DNA from: Pseudomonas sp. StFLB209
GTDB taxonomy: Bacteria > Pseudomonadota > Gammaproteobacteria > Pseudomonadales > Pseudomonadaceae
Assembly: GCF_000829415.1 (NCBI RefSeq)
Contig: NZ_AP014637.1
Coordinates: forward strand, 3,117,001-3,181,000
Reading direction: 5' to 3'
DNA length: 64,000 nucleotides
The position numbers and the translations under genes were made by a program. The notes below the pieces were generated by a model. It saw nothing but the letters and a program-made list of their open reading frames with translations. It had not been told where the DNA came from and did not search any database. Shown here in pieces: positions 51,697 through 63,400 of the stretch (within the stretch, counting starts at the first letter, position 1; every line of letters begins with the position of its first letter).

Positions 51697-53142
51697 TCAG
51701 CCTTCCAGTTTGGTCTTAAGCAGTTCGTTGACCTGTTGCGGGTTGGCTTTGCCTTTGGAGACTTTCATCGCCTGGCCAACGAAGAAGCCGAACATCTTGC
51801 CGCGCTTGGCCTCGTCGGCGGCGCGGTACTGCTCGACCTGTTCGGCGTTAGCGGCAAGCATCTCGTCGAGCATCGCCTCGATCGCGCCGCTGTCGGTTAC
51901 CTGCTTCAGGCCGCGCTTGTCGATGACTTCATCGGCGCTGCCTTCACCATTGGCCATCGCTTCGAAGACCATCTTGGCGATCTTGCCGGAAATGGTGTTG
52001 TCGCGAATGCGCAGCAGCATGCCACCCAGTTGCTCGGCACTGACCGGCGACGCTTCGATTTCCAGGCCTTGCTTGTTGAGCAGGCTGCCCAGCTCGACCA
52101 TGACCCAGTTGGCCGCCAGCTTGGCGTCACCGCTGATGCTGACCACCTGCTCGAAGTAATCGGCCTGCTCGCGGCTGCTGGCCAGTACGCTGGCATCGTA
52201 GCTGGACAGGCCGAACTGGCTCTGGAAGCGCTCGCGCTTTTGTTGCGGCAGCTCGGGCAGGGTGGCGCGGGTGGCTTCGATGAACGAGTCTTCGATAATC
52301 ACCGGCAGCAGGTCCGGGTCGGGGAAGTAACGGTAGTCGTTGGCTTCCTCCTTGCTGCGCATGGCACGGGTTTCGTCCTTGTTCGGATCGTACAGGCGAG
52401 TTTGCTGCACGACCTTGCCGCCGTCTTCGATCAGGTCGATCTGGCGCTGGATCTCGCTGTTGATGGCCTTTTCGATGAAGCGGAACGAGTTGACGTTCTT
52501 GATCTCGCAGCGGGTGCCGAACTCGACCTGGCCCTTTGGCCGGATCGAGACGTTGCAGTCGCAGCGCAGCGAGCCTTCGGCCATGTTGCCGTCGCAGATG
52601 CCCAGGTAGCGCACCAGCGCATGAATGGCGCGCACATAGGCGACCGCTTCCTTGGCGCTGCGCATGTCAGGCTCGGAAACGATTTCCAACAGGGGCGTGC
52701 CGGCGCGGTTCAGGTCGATGCCGCTCATGCCGCTGAAATCTTCGTGCAGGCTCTTGCCAGCGTCTTCTTCCAGGTGCGCCCGGGTAATGCCGACGCGCTT
52801 GACCGTGCCGTCTTCCAGAGTGATGTCCAGGTGGCCCTTGCCGACCACCGGCAGTTCCATCTGGCTGATCTGGTAGCCCTTGGGCAGGTCAGGGTAGAAG
52901 TAGTTCTTGCGCGCGAACACGTTGTGCTGGCCGATCTCGGCATCGACCGCCAGGCCGAACTTCACCGCCATGCGCACGGCTTCTTTATTGAGCACCGGCA
53001 GCACGCCCGGCATGCCCAGATCAACCAGGCTGGCCTGGGTGTTGGGCTCGGAGCCGAACGTGGTGGCACTGCCGGAGAAAATCTTCGATTGGGTCAAAAG
53101 CTGGGTGTGGATTTCCAGCCCGATGACGACTTCCCATTGCAT
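51697..53142 (-). CDS. gatB: Asp/Glu-tRNA amidotransferase subunit B
   Basis: 481 residues. GatB binds misacylated tRNA, activates the Glu/Asp side chain with ATP and receives ammonia from GatA. Conserved blocks: [13 protein letters not shown] at the start, [20 protein letters not shown]-like [25 protein letters not shown], and [12 protein letters not shown]. The tail (GatB/YqeY domain, about 330-481) ends in KTKLEG. Third gene of gatCAB on the reverse strand, 12 bp after gatA, with AAGGAGA before the ATG. Confidence 0.98.
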   Translation of the reverse strand: MQWEVVIGLEIHTQLLTQSKIFSGSATTFGSEPNTQASLVDLGMPGVLPVLNKEAVRMAVKFGLAVDAEIGQHNVFARKNYFYPDLPKGYQISQMELPVVGKGHLDITLEDGTVKRVGITRAHLEEDAGKSLHEDFSGMSGIDLNRAGTPLLEIVSEPDMRSAKEAVAYVRAIHALVRYLGICDGNMAEGSLRCDCNVSIRPKGQVEFGTRCEIKNVNSFRFIEKAINSEIQRQIDLIEDGGKVVQQTRLYDPNKDETRAMRSKEEANDYRYFPDPDLLPVIIEDSFIEATRATLPELPQQKRERFQSQFGLSSYDASVLASSREQADYFEQVVSISGDAKLAANWVMVELGSLLNKQGLEIEASPVSAEQLGGMLLRIRDNTISGKIAKMVFEAMANGEGSADEVIDKRGLKQVTDSGAIEAMLDEMLAANAEQVEQYRAADEAKRGKMFGFFVGQAMKVSKGKANPQQVNELLKTKLEG

Positions 53143-53154
53143 GTGATCTTCTCC

Positions 53155-54606
53155 TTAGAAGCCTTCAGGGGCGCGGGTGTGCCAGTCAGTGTTTAGCTGA
53201 TACTGGTGCGCGATGTTCAGCAGGCGACCTTCCTGGAAGTAAGGAGCGAGCAATTGCACGCCGACCGGCAGGCCGTCGACGAACCCGGCCGGCATCGACA
53301 GGCCTGGCAGGCCGGCGAGGTTGGCGGTGATGGTGTACACGTCTTCCAGATACGCGGCGACCGGGTCGCTGCTCTTGGTGCCGAGCTTCCAGGCCGGGTT
53401 CGGCGTGGTCGGGCCGAGGATTACGTCGACCTCGGCAAAGGCGTTCATGAAGTCGTTCTTGATCAGCCGGCGGATCTTCTGTGCCTTGAGGTAATAGGCA
53501 TCGTAGTAACCGGCCGACAGCGCATAGGCACCGACCATGATGCGGCGCTGCACCTCAGGGCCGAAACCTTCGCCACGCGAACGCTTGTACAGGTCGGTGA
53601 GGTCTTTGGGCTCTTCGCAGCGATGGCCGAAGCGCACGCCGTCGAAACGCGACAGGTTCGAGGATGCCTCGGCCGGCGCGATGACGTAATAGGCCGGGAT
53701 GCCGTGCTGCAGATTCGGCAGGCTGATTGGCTTGACCACGGCGCCGAGCTTTTCCAGCTCCTTGACGCTGTCTTGCACCAGTTGCGCAATGCGCGGGTCC
53801 AGGCCAGCACCGAAGTACTCTTTCGGCAGGCCGATGCGCAGCCCCTTGAGCGAGTCGTTCAGGGTCGCGCTGTAGTCCGGCACCGGTTCATCGATGCTGG
53901 TGGAGTCTTTCGCGTCGAAGCCGGCCATGCCTTGCAGCAGCAGGGCGCAGTCTTCAGCGGTGCGGGCCAGCGGGCCGCCCTGGTCGAGGCTCGATGCGTA
54001 GGCAATCATGCCCCAGCGCGAAACACGACCGTAGGTCGGTTTCAGGCCGGTGAGGTTGGTCAGCGCAGCAGGCTGACGAATCGAGCCGCCGGTGTCGGTG
54101 CCGGTGGTCGCGGGCAGCAGGCGCGCGGCAACCGCCGCTGCGGAGCCGCCGGACGAACCGCCGGGTACGTGCTCAAGGCTCCAGGGGTTTTTCACCGCAC
54201 CGTAGTAGCTCGACTCGTTGGCCGAACCCATGGCGAATTCGTCCATGTTGGTTTTGCCCAGCGTCACGGTGCCGGCTTTGGCGAGCTTTTCCACAACCGT
54301 GGCGTCGTACGGCGCCCGGAAGTTGTCGAGCATGCGCGAGCCACAACTGGTGCGCACACCCTGGGTGCAGAACAGGTCCTTGTGTGCCAGCGGGGCACCG
54401 AGCAGTGCGCCGGTTTCGCCGGCAGCACGCCGGGCATCGGCGGCCTGGGCCTGGGTGATGGCCAGGTCTTCGGTGACGGTAATGAAGCTGTTGATCTGCG
54501 GGTCGAGCTTATTGATGCGCTCGAGCAGGTTGCGGGTCAGCTCTTCAGAGGAGAATTTCTTGTCGGCGAGTCCGCGGGCGATCTCGGCCAGAGTCATTTG
54601 ATGCAT
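53155..54606 (-). CDS. gatA: Asp/Glu-tRNA amidotransferase subunit A
   Basis: 483 residues, amidase signature family. It releases ammonia from glutamine for the tRNA-dependent reaction. The catalytic Ser-cisSer-Lys triad is present: Lys in [11 protein letters not shown], Ser in [17 protein letters not shown], and nucleophile Ser in [12 protein letters not shown]. Start [13 protein letters not shown] (54606); a second ATG three codons in (54597) is also possible. Between gatC (14 bp upstream) and gatB. Confidence 0.98.
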   Translation of the reverse strand: MHQMTLAEIARGLADKKFSSEELTRNLLERINKLDPQINSFITVTEDLAITQAQAADARRAAGETGALLGAPLAHKDLFCTQGVRTSCGSRMLDNFRAPYDATVVEKLAKAGTVTLGKTNMDEFAMGSANESSYYGAVKNPWSLEHVPGGSSGGSAAAVAARLLPATTGTDTGGSIRQPAALTNLTGLKPTYGRVSRWGMIAYASSLDQGGPLARTAEDCALLLQGMAGFDAKDSTSIDEPVPDYSATLNDSLKGLRIGLPKEYFGAGLDPRIAQLVQDSVKELEKLGAVVKPISLPNLQHGIPAYYVIAPAEASSNLSRFDGVRFGHRCEEPKDLTDLYKRSRGEGFGPEVQRRIMVGAYALSAGYYDAYYLKAQKIRRLIKNDFMNAFAEVDVILGPTTPNPAWKLGTKSSDPVAAYLEDVYTITANLAGLPGLSMPAGFVDGLPVGVQLLAPYFQEGRLLNIAHQYQLNTDWHTRAPEGF

Positions 54607-54620
54607 GCAGGCGCTTTCCC

Positions 54621-54908
54621 TTACTCGATGACTTTCGGTACCAGATACAGGCCTTGCTCGACCGCTGGGGCGATGGCCTGGTATTCGTCGCGATGATTCT
54701 GTTCGGTGACGGCGTCTTCGCGCAGGCGCTGCGAGGCTTCCAGAGGGTGCGCCAGCGGTTCGATGCCGTTGGTGTCGACCGCTTGCATCTGGTCGACCAG
54801 GCCGAGAATGCTGTTCAGTGCTTCGGTGGTGCGTGGCAAGTCGGCATCGTCAAGGCCCAGGCGGGCCAGATGGGCGATCTTTTCCACGTCGCTGCGTTCG
54901 AGCGCCAT
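54621..54908 (-). CDS. gatC: Asp/Glu-tRNA amidotransferase subunit C
   Basis: 95-residue small subunit that wraps around and stabilises GatA. Family features: [17 protein letters not shown] at the start, [20 protein letters not shown] and the C-terminal LVPKVIE. First gene of gatCAB. It is divergent from mreB, with a 208-bp intergenic region between them that holds both promoters. Confidence 0.97.
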   Translation of the reverse strand: MALERSDVEKIAHLARLGLDDADLPRTTEALNSILGLVDQMQAVDTNGIEPLAHPLEASQRLREDAVTEQNHRDEYQAIAPAVEQGLYLVPKVIE

Positions 54909-55104
54909 GAGAATTCTCCAGTGGGGTGCGAAGGATCAGGGTCCATGCACTGATTGCGGAACACAACGGCGATTTTGCGGTCCTAGAACCTCAAACGCGC
55001 AGGGTCGTGCTCGGAAAAACAGCCAATTTAACATATTGGCTCCTTGCCCAAAATCCCTGTCGTTGTTAGAGTTTGCCGCACTTTTTTACCCACGCGTTCC
55101 CTAG

Positions 55105-56154
<1,050 letters not shown>

Positions 56155-56192
56155 TTCGTCGGACGTGCGCCAGCCACTTTTTGGTGAGGGGG

Positions 56193-56322
56193 TGCTTACA
56201 AAGTCGGCGAACCAAGGCAATACAAGGCGAAATTGGCCGAAAAAGCGGAGTTTACTGTAGTAAATGAGCATTTTGAGGTCGATTTCAACGCAGTATCGCC
56301 GAGTGCAGCCATGTTGTAAGCA
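56193..56322. repeat. 130-bp palindromic intergenic element, copy A
   Basis: Lies between mreB and mreC. The ends are TGCTTACAA/TTGTAAGCA (9 bp, perfect) and the centre is TTTAC-TGTA-GTAAA. It shares the core AAGGCGAAAT..AAAAAGCGGAG..TGAGCATTTT..GATTTCAACGC with copy B (30986-31115) and has exactly the same length, but its ends differ. The rest of the 56155-56456 gap shows no gene; an open frame from 56399 to 56461 is discussed under mreC. Confidence 0.8.
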
Positions 56323-56456
56323 TCCTCTTGCAGGTAGCCCTTGTGCGACCTGTGGGCGCGCCCAACGCGCTTTTCATCTGTCCAGGCTTCTCTTGCTCAT
56401 GAACATCCGCCAAGCCAGGCCCGCACCTTCGAGCGAATGCCCGAAAGGAGTGGCCT

Positions 56457-57584
56457 ATTAAACCGCTTTTCGCCAAAGGCCCTTCGCTGGGTGTGCGTCT
56501 GCTCGTGCTGGCGGTGCTGTCTGTAACGCTGATGGTGGTGGACGCCCGTTTCACCCTGCTCAAGCCGGTGCGCAGCCAGATGTCGCTGGTGCTGATGCAG
56601 GCTTACTGGGTCGTCGATTTGCCACAGCGTCTTTATCAGGGCGTTGCCTCGCAATTTGGCAGCCGCACCGAGCTGCTCGCCGAAAACGAGAAACTCAAGA
56701 CTGAAGCCTTGCTGCTGCAAGGGCGCCTGCAGAAACTGGCAGCCCTGACCGAGCAGAACGTGCGGCTGCGCGAATTGCTCAACTCCTCGGCGCTGGTCAA
56801 CGAGAAAGTCGAGGTGGCCGAACTCATCGGCATGGACCCCAACCCGTTCACTCATCGCATCATCATCAACAAAGGCGAGCGCGACGGTGTGTTCCTCGGC
56901 CAGCCGGTGCTCGATGCCCGCGGGTTGATGGGCCAGGTGGTCGAGTTGATGCCTTATACCGCCCGGGTCCTGCTGCTGACCGACACCACTCATAGCATTC
57001 CGGTGCAGGTCAACCGCAACGGCTTGCGCGCTATCGCCAGTGGTACAGGCAACCCGGAGCGTCTGGAATTGCGGCATGTGGCCGATACCGCTGATATCAA
57101 AGAGGGTGATCTGCTGGTCAGCTCTGGCCTGGGCCAGCGCTTCCCGGCCGGTTATCCGGTGGCGACGGTCAAGGAAGTGATTCACGATTCCGGGCAACCG
57201 TTCGCCATTGTGCGGGCGGTGCCTACTGCCGCTTTGAATCGCAGTCGCTACCTGCTACTGGTGTTTTCTGACGGGCGTTCGCCTGAAGAGCGTGCCGCAG
57301 AGGCGGCCCAGGCCCAGGAAAGCCTGGACAGAAGCGAAGCCGCGGTAGCGCCTGCGACACCTGCCACTTACGCGCCGGTGCTGTCGAACATTCCGGGGGC
57401 GTTGTTGCCGTTCTACCCAGGCCCTATACCGGGCCTTGCGGCGCCGGCCACGCACAGCACGCCGCAGCCGGCCAGCCCTGCGCCGGCCAGCAGTCGCCCG
57501 GCCGCCAGGCCGGCGGCGAGCCCACCGGCAGCGGCCCCCGCGAACAGAACACCGTCCACCTCCCGGGAGCCTATTGATGGTTAG
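56457..57584 (+). CDS. mreC: Rod shape-determining protein MreC, ATT start
   Basis: 375 residues from ATT at 56457. The ATT reading gives (M)KPLFAKGPSLGVRL, which lines up with the E. coli MreC start MKPIFSRGPSLQIR, and AAAGGAG lies 7 bp upstream; no ATG or GTG gives this conserved N-terminus, the next in-frame candidate being GTG 56493. One membrane helix (about 13-32), a coiled coil (about 65-110, NEKLKTEALLLQGRLQKLAAL), then two beta-barrel domains (about 115-275), and a Pro/Ala-rich tail. MreC is the periplasmic scaffold of the elongasome. It overlaps mreD by 8 bp. Confidence 0.93.
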   Translation: MKPLFAKGPSLGVRLLVLAVLSVTLMVVDARFTLLKPVRSQMSLVLMQAYWVVDLPQRLYQGVASQFGSRTELLAENEKLKTEALLLQGRLQKLAALTEQNVRLRELLNSSALVNEKVEVAELIGMDPNPFTHRIIINKGERDGVFLGQPVLDARGLMGQVVELMPYTARVLLLTDTTHSIPVQVNRNGLRAIASGTGNPERLELRHVADTADIKEGDLLVSSGLGQRFPAGYPVATVKEVIHDSGQPFAIVRAVPTAALNRSRYLLLVFSDGRSPEERAAEAAQAQESLDRSEAAVAPATPATYAPVLSNIPGALLPFYPGPIPGLAAPATHSTPQPASPAPASSRPAARPAASPPAAAPANRTPSTSREPIDG

Positions 57585-58068
57585 TCATGTATCCGGGCGC
57601 AATGGCTGGGTGGTCTGGCTGACGTTCGCCATCGGCCTGTTGCTCAGTATCGTACCGTTGCCACAGTTCATGGAGTTCTTCCGGCCCATGTGGCTGGCGC
57701 TGTTGATGACCTTCTGGGCGCTGACCCTGCCGCATCGCATCGGCATGACCACCGCCTGGTTGCTGGGGCTGATGGAGGATGTGCTGTATGGCACCTTGCT
57801 GGGCCAGCATGCATTGATCCTGACGCTGATCACCTGTCTGGTCATGGCCTTGCAGCAGCGCCTGCGGATCTACCCGATGTGGCAGCAATGCCTGATCCTG
57901 CTGGTGGTCTATGGCGTCGCGCAACTGGCCCAGTTGTGGCTCAGCGCGCTGACGGGCAATCGCCAGCCGACCCTGACCCTGGTCCTGCCGGCGCTGGTCA
58001 GTGCCTTGCTGTGGCCATGGATCAGCTATGGCTTACGCGGGCTGAGCAAACGCTTGAAAATCAATTAA
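57577..58068 (+). CDS. mreD: Rod shape-determining protein MreD
   Basis: 163 residues from ATG 57577 (MVSHVSGRNGWVVWLTF), overlapping the mreC stop by 8 bp, with GGGAG upstream. Five to six membrane helices; the family blocks FFRPMWLALLMTFWALTLPHRIG and GLMEDVLYGTLLGQHALILTL are clear. Inner-membrane partner of MreC in the elongasome. maf follows 44 bp downstream. Confidence 0.95.
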   Translation: MVSHVSGRNGWVVWLTFAIGLLLSIVPLPQFMEFFRPMWLALLMTFWALTLPHRIGMTTAWLLGLMEDVLYGTLLGQHALILTLITCLVMALQQRLRIYPMWQQCLILLVVYGVAQLAQLWLSALTGNRQPTLTLVLPALVSALLWPWISYGLRGLSKRLKIN

Positions 58069-58112
58069 GCCAGGCGCTCCAGGCGGGGCGTCGCTGACAA
58101 GGAGACGTCCTC

Positions 58113-58715
58113 ATGCCACCTGTGCTTTACCTGGCTTCCGGTTCACCGCGACGTCGTGAGCTGCTGACCCAGATCGGCATCCCTTTCAACGTGCTGAGCG
58201 CGCAGATCGACGAAAGCCCTTTGCCTGATGAGCCACCGGCCAGTTATGTCGAGCGTCTGGCGCGGGGCAAGGCGGCGGCCGGCCTGGCCTTGCTCGACCA
58301 TGAGCCTGCCTGTGTCATGGGCGCTGACACGGCAGTGGTGCTGGACGGTCGAATTCTTGGCAAACCGCAGGATGAGGCCGATGCCCTGGCCATGCTGGCT
58401 GCCTTGTCGGGGCGTGAACACCAGGTACTCACCGCCGTGGCGGTGCTTGATCGGCAGCGCTGCGAAAGTCGGGTGGTGAGCAGTCAGGTGCGGTTCAGAG
58501 CGATCAGCGCCGACCAGGCGCGGGCTTATTGGTCCACGGGCGAGCCGCAGGACAAGGCGGGCAGCTATGCGATTCAGGGGCTGGCAGCCATATTTGTCGA
58601 GGCCCTGCACGGCAGTTATTCCGCGGTTGTCGGCTTGCCGTTGTGTGAAACAGCAGACCTGCTGGGGCTTTTCGGCATACCCTGTTGGCAAGGCCCGGAA
58701 GGTGAGCAGCCATGA
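58113..58715 (+). CDS. maf: Maf nucleotide pyrophosphatase (YhdE type)
   Basis: 200 residues. Hydrolyses dTTP/UTP and modified nucleotides to monophosphates, preventing their incorporation. Motifs: [13 protein letters not shown] at the start, the catalytic [10 protein letters not shown] and [10 protein letters not shown], and [13 protein letters not shown]. The absence of the YceF-type pattern favours the YhdE subgroup. AAGGAGA lies before the ATG. Its stop overlaps rng by 4 bp. The mreBCD-maf-rng order is widespread in gamma-proteobacteria. Confidence 0.95.
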   Translation: MPPVLYLASGSPRRRELLTQIGIPFNVLSAQIDESPLPDEPPASYVERLARGKAAAGLALLDHEPACVMGADTAVVLDGRILGKPQDEADALAMLAALSGREHQVLTAVAVLDRQRCESRVVSSQVRFRAISADQARAYWSTGEPQDKAGSYAIQGLAAIFVEALHGSYSAVVGLPLCETADLLGLFGIPCWQGPEGEQP

Positions 58716-60169
58716 GTGAAGAAATCCTGATCAATATCACCCCCATGGAGTCCCGTGTGGCGGTGGTCGAAAACGGTGTTCTGCAAGAGGTCCACGTCGA
58801 GCGCACCCAGCGTCGCGGCATTGTCGGCAATATCTATAAAGGCAAGGTCGTCAGGGTCTTGCCCGGCATGCAGGCTGCCTTCATCGACATCGGCCTGGAT
58901 CGGGCAGCATTCATTCATGCCTCGGAAATCTCCCTGCGCGAAGGCTCGGCGGTCGAGCCGATCAGCTCGCTGGTGCATGAAGGCCAGAGCCTGGTGGTCC
59001 AGGTCACCAAGGACCCTATCGGCAGCAAGGGCGCACGCCTGACCACGCAGTTGTCCATTCCGTCGCGCTATCTGGTGTATATGCCGCGCACCGCGCATGT
59101 CGGCATCTCACTGAAGATCGAAGACGAGGGCGAGCGCGAGCGCTTGAAAAAGGTGGTCAGCGACTGCGTCGAGCAGGAGGGCATCAAGGAGGCCGGCGGG
59201 TTTATCCTGCGTACCGCTGCCGAAGGCGCCGGTGCCGACGAAATCCTCATGGACATCCGTTACCTGCGCCGCCTGTGGGATCAGATCGGCGAGCAGATCA
59301 AGACCATCAGCCCGCCCAGCGTCATCTACGAAGACCTGGGTCTGGCGTTGCGTACTTTGCGCGACCTGGTCAGCCCGCGGATCGAGAAGATCCGCATCGA
59401 CTCGCGGGAAACCTTCCAGAAGACCGGCCAGTTCGTCACTGAACTGATGCCCGAGATCGCCGATCGCCTGGAGCACTACCCCGGCGAGCGACCGATCTTC
59501 GATCTGTACGGCGTCGAGGATGAAATCCAGAAAGCGCTGGAGCGCAAGGTGCCGCTTAAGTCCGGCGGCTACCTGGTGGTCGATCCGGCCGAGGCAATGA
59601 CGACCATCGACGTCAATACCGGTGCTTTTGTCGGTCATCGCAACCTTGAAGAAACCATCTTCAAGACCAATCTGGAGGCGGCCACCGCCATCGCCCGGCA
59701 ACTGCGCCTGCGCAACCTGGGCGGCATCATCATCATCGACTTCATCGACATGGAAGACGTCGAGCATCAGCGTCAGGTGCTGCGCACCCTGGAGAAACAG
59801 CTCGAACGCGACCATGCCAAAACCAACATCATCGGCATCACCGAGCTTGGCCTGGTGCAGATGACCCGTAAACGTACCCGTGAAAGCCTGGAGCAGATCC
59901 TTTGCGAGCCCTGCCACTGCTGTCAGGGGCGCGGCAAGCTGAAAACGCCGGAGACCATCTGCTATGAGATATTCCGCGAAATCCTGCGTGAGGCCCGGGC
60001 GTATCAGGCGGTCGGTTACCGGGTGCTGGCCAACCAGCGGGTCGTTGACCGCCTGCTCGACGAAGAGTCGGGCAATGTCGCGGAACTTGAAGCCTTCATT
60101 GGCCGAACCATTCGCTTCCAGGTCGAGTCAATGTATTCCCAGGAACAATACGACGTTGTGCTGCTGTAG
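58712..60169 (+). CDS. rng: Ribonuclease G
   Basis: 485 residues, endoribonuclease that matures the 16S rRNA 5' end and cuts mRNAs. The S1 domain (about 35-125, [25 protein letters not shown]) is followed by the RNase E/G catalytic core with 5' sensor, DNase I-like part ([29 protein letters not shown] with the catalytic Asp residues) and the zinc-link [11 protein letters not shown]. It ends at [19 protein letters not shown] overlaps the maf stop. The TAG stop is part of a REP sequence that begins at this point. Confidence 0.97.
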   Translation: MSEEILINITPMESRVAVVENGVLQEVHVERTQRRGIVGNIYKGKVVRVLPGMQAAFIDIGLDRAAFIHASEISLREGSAVEPISSLVHEGQSLVVQVTKDPIGSKGARLTTQLSIPSRYLVYMPRTAHVGISLKIEDEGERERLKKVVSDCVEQEGIKEAGGFILRTAAEGAGADEILMDIRYLRRLWDQIGEQIKTISPPSVIYEDLGLALRTLRDLVSPRIEKIRIDSRETFQKTGQFVTELMPEIADRLEHYPGERPIFDLYGVEDEIQKALERKVPLKSGGYLVVDPAEAMTTIDVNTGAFVGHRNLEETIFKTNLEAATAIARQLRLRNLGGIIIIDFIDMEDVEHQRQVLRTLEKQLERDHAKTNIIGITELGLVQMTRKRTRESLEQILCEPCHCCQGRGKLKTPETICYEIFREILREARAYQAVGYRVLANQRVVDRLLDEESGNVAELEAFIGRTIRFQVESMYSQEQYDVVLL

Positions 60170-60350
60170 GAGCGGCTTTAGCCGCGACACGCGGACCCGG
60201 TGGGAAGAGCCGGCCGGCGCCCCGGTCTGCTCGCGAAGAGGCCAGTAAAGTCACAGCATCTGCTGCGAATGTGCTGCCGTCTTCGCCAGCAGAGTTGCCT
60301 CCCACCTAGATTTGTGTGCTTAACCGAACAGTATTGGCTTTAGCCGCGAA
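60167..60350. repeat. REP-type repeat remnants after rng
   Basis: The 301-bp gap 60170-60470 holds three REP-like pieces: TAGGAGCGGCTTTAGCCGCGA (60167-60187, starting with the rng stop codon; read as two halves), a degenerate unit ending CTCGCGAAGAGGCC near 60226-60242, and a partial GGCTTTAGCCGCGAA near 60336-60350. No gene is supported in the gap; the rest (60351-60470) likely holds the yhdP promoter, which I could not identify. Confidence 0.7.
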
Positions 60351-60470
60351 CACCCTGCAAACAACCCGCCCAGCGTATCGATGCGAGTAACGTGTGACCA
60401 ATGAGCAAACCTCGGCCCCGACTGCACTGGCCTGTATGAAACAACCCCCCATGCGACGGATTTTCGTCTG

Positions 60471-63400
60471 ATGGGGCGTGTGCCTGGCCTGTTGGCAACC
60501 CTGACGCGTTGGGGGTTGAGCCTGTGTGCCTTGCTGTTGGTCCTGGCGGCCTTGTACGTCAGCCTTGGCCGGCAACTGGTGCCCATGGTCGCCGAATACC
60601 GTGCCGATCTTGAAAGCCGGGTCAGCAGCGCACTCGACATGCCGGTCAGCATTGGCAGCCTGGAAGGCCGCTGGAGCGGCTTCGCTCCGGTGTTGCTGGC
60701 CCATGATGTGATGGTTGGCTCAGGCGGCAATCAATTGCGCCTCGATCAGGTGCGGGTGGTGCCGGCGCTGTGGGCCAGCCTCAAGGCCCGGACGGTGCGT
60801 CTGGCGCATCTGGAAGTCAGCGGTCTGCAAGTGGTGCTCAGCCAGGCCGAAGACGGTCAGTGGCGCTTGCAGGGGCTGCCGGTCAAGGACGACACCCCGA
60901 CCGATCCGACGCAGGTTCTCAACAGCCTGCAGCAGGTCGCGCATCTTTCGCTGCTCGACAGCCAGGTCACGGTGCAGCCGTTCCAGGCCAACCCGCTGAC
61001 GTTCACCTACGTCAACCTGAGTCTGGTCAGCGGCAGCTGGCAGCAGCGCCTGGACGCCCGTTTGAATCTGCCAGATGGCCAGCCGCTGGCATTGAACGTA
61101 AAGGCCCGCGTCGATGCCAGCCGCTGGCGCGAAGCCCAGGCCGATGTCTATCTGAGCCTGCCACAGAGTGACTGGGCCAAATGGTTGCCCGGCAACCTGA
61201 CCCGTGACTGGCATCTGCACACCCTGAAGGCCGGTGGCGAGTTCTGGCTGGGCTGGGACAAGGGCACAGTGCAGCGTGCAGCAGTGCGTCTCAATGCGCC
61301 GCAACTGGAAGGCGGTTACCAGCAGCACAAACCTGCGCGCATCGACAATCTGGCGCTCAATGCCTGGCTGGCGCGCAACGATCAGGGGATCCGGGTCACC
61401 CTCGGTTCGCTGGCCATGAGTCTGGGCGAGCAGCGCTGGGAGAGTCGGGTGCAGGTCCAGCAGCATCAGGCCCGGCCCGGCAGCGAGAATGAGGAACGCT
61501 GGCATGTCGAGGCCGACCGTCTCGACCTGACCCCACTGACCCCGCTGCTTCAGGCGCTGGCACCGATGCCCGATGGTCTGCGCGAGGTGGTCAAGCGCCT
61601 GCAGGTCACTGGCGGGCTGCGCAATGTGTTGCTCGACTGGCGGCCGCAGGCCAGCGGTGACGAGCGGCTGAGCTTTGCCGCCAACCTGGACCGGGTCGGT
61701 TTCGATGCCTACCACGGCGCGCCGGCCGTCGGTAACGTCAGCGGGGCGATCAGCGGTGATCTGGGCAAAGGCGAGCTGCGTCTGGCCACGGATGACTTCA
61801 TGCTGCATCTGGACCCGATTTTCGCCAAGCCCTGGCACTACCTCAAAGCCAACGCTCGCCTGACCTGGACCCTCGATCAGGAGCGTTTCACCCTGATTGC
61901 GCCGTACATCAAAGTGCTTGGCGAAGAGGGCAAGATCGCGGCGGATTTCTTGATCCGTATTCATCTCAAGCCCGGTCATGAAGACTATATGGACCTGCGC
62001 GTCGGGCTGACCGACGGCGACGGCCGGTTTACCGGCAAGTACCTGCCTGCCGTCCTCAGCCCGGCGCTGGACCACTGGCTGCGTACCGCTATTGTGGCGG
62101 GAGATGTCAGGGAAGGGTTTTTCCAGTACCAGGGCTCGTTGCACAAGGACGCCAGCGACACCGCGCGGGTGATCAGCCTGTTCTTCGATGTGGGCAATGC
62201 AACACTGGATTTCCAGCCGGGCTGGCCGTTGCTGACCGGCATCGACGGCAAGGTGTATGTCGAGAACAGCGGGGTGCGGATCAAGGCCAGCAAGGGCCAG
62301 CTGCTCGATACCCGGGTCAGTGACGTGCGCGTCGAGGTGCCGCATGCGCCCAAAGGGCAGCCCAGCCATCTGTTGGTAGACGGCAAGTTTGCAGGCAGCC
62401 TGGTCGACGGTTTGAAAATCCTCCAGAGCGCGCCGCTTGGTACGGCGGCGACGTTTGCCGGTTGGCAGGGGCAGGGGCCGCTCAATGGCAGCCTGAAACT
62501 GGACATCCCGCTGGAGAAGGGCCTGGAGCCGAAGATCCTGGTGGATTTTGCCAGTGAGGGCGCGCAACTCAAACTGGCCGACCCGGTGCTGGACCTGACC
62601 CAGCTCAAGGGCGAGTTCCGTTTTGACAGCGCGCGGGGGTTGTCTGGCAAGGGTATCAGTGCTCAGGCGTTCGGTCGTCCGGTTACCGCCGAGATTGCCG
62701 CTGAAGGCAAGCCAGGCGCGAACGTCACGCGCATCACTGCCAATGGGCAGATTGCCTTGAAGCGTCTCACCGACTGGCTGAGCTTTACCCAGCCGCTACC
62801 GGTGTCGGGCGATATTCCCTACCAGTTGCAGTTGCTGCTCGATGGCGCGTCGACGCCGCTGTCGATCACTTCAAGCCTGCAAGGATTGGCAGTGGATCTG
62901 CCGGCCCCGTTCGGCAAATCCCGTGATGAAGCCCGCCCCAGTGAATTGCGGATGACCCTGCAAGGCAGCGAACGGCGTTTTGATGCGGCCTATGGTGAGC
63001 TGGCCAATCTGGCCTGGGCGGCGCCGGCCAGCAACCCGGCACAAGGCCGTGGCGAGCTGTTTATCGGCCAGGGCGGCGCAGTGGTGCCCCAGGCCAAAGG
63101 CTTGCGGATTACCGGCAGCCTGGCGGAACTGGACCTCAGCCCCTGGCAGGACATTGCTCAGCGCTACAGTGGCAACGACCCCGGCGGCAGCGCCCGACAG
63201 ACCCTTGGCGGTGTGGATCTGCAGGTCGGCAGGCTGACCGCCATGGGCACCACCCTGGACCAGGCGCGGGTTCAGTTGGAGCGCAATGCTGCCGCCTGGC
63301 GATTGTCGCTGGACAGTACCCAGGCCAAAGGCAGTGCGCTGTTGCCCGATGCCAAAAACGCGCCGATCGACATCGCCATGCAGTATGTACGCTTGCCAGC

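Noticed and set aside
51736..54696. Two forward frames of about 490 codons opposite gatB and gatA
   Set aside because: Mirror frames of conserved amidotransferase genes without motifs.
56264..56461. 65-codon frame between mreB and mreC
   Set aside because: It begins inside the palindromic repeat and has no motif. Only its end, overlapping the mreC ATT, is of possible interest for coupling.
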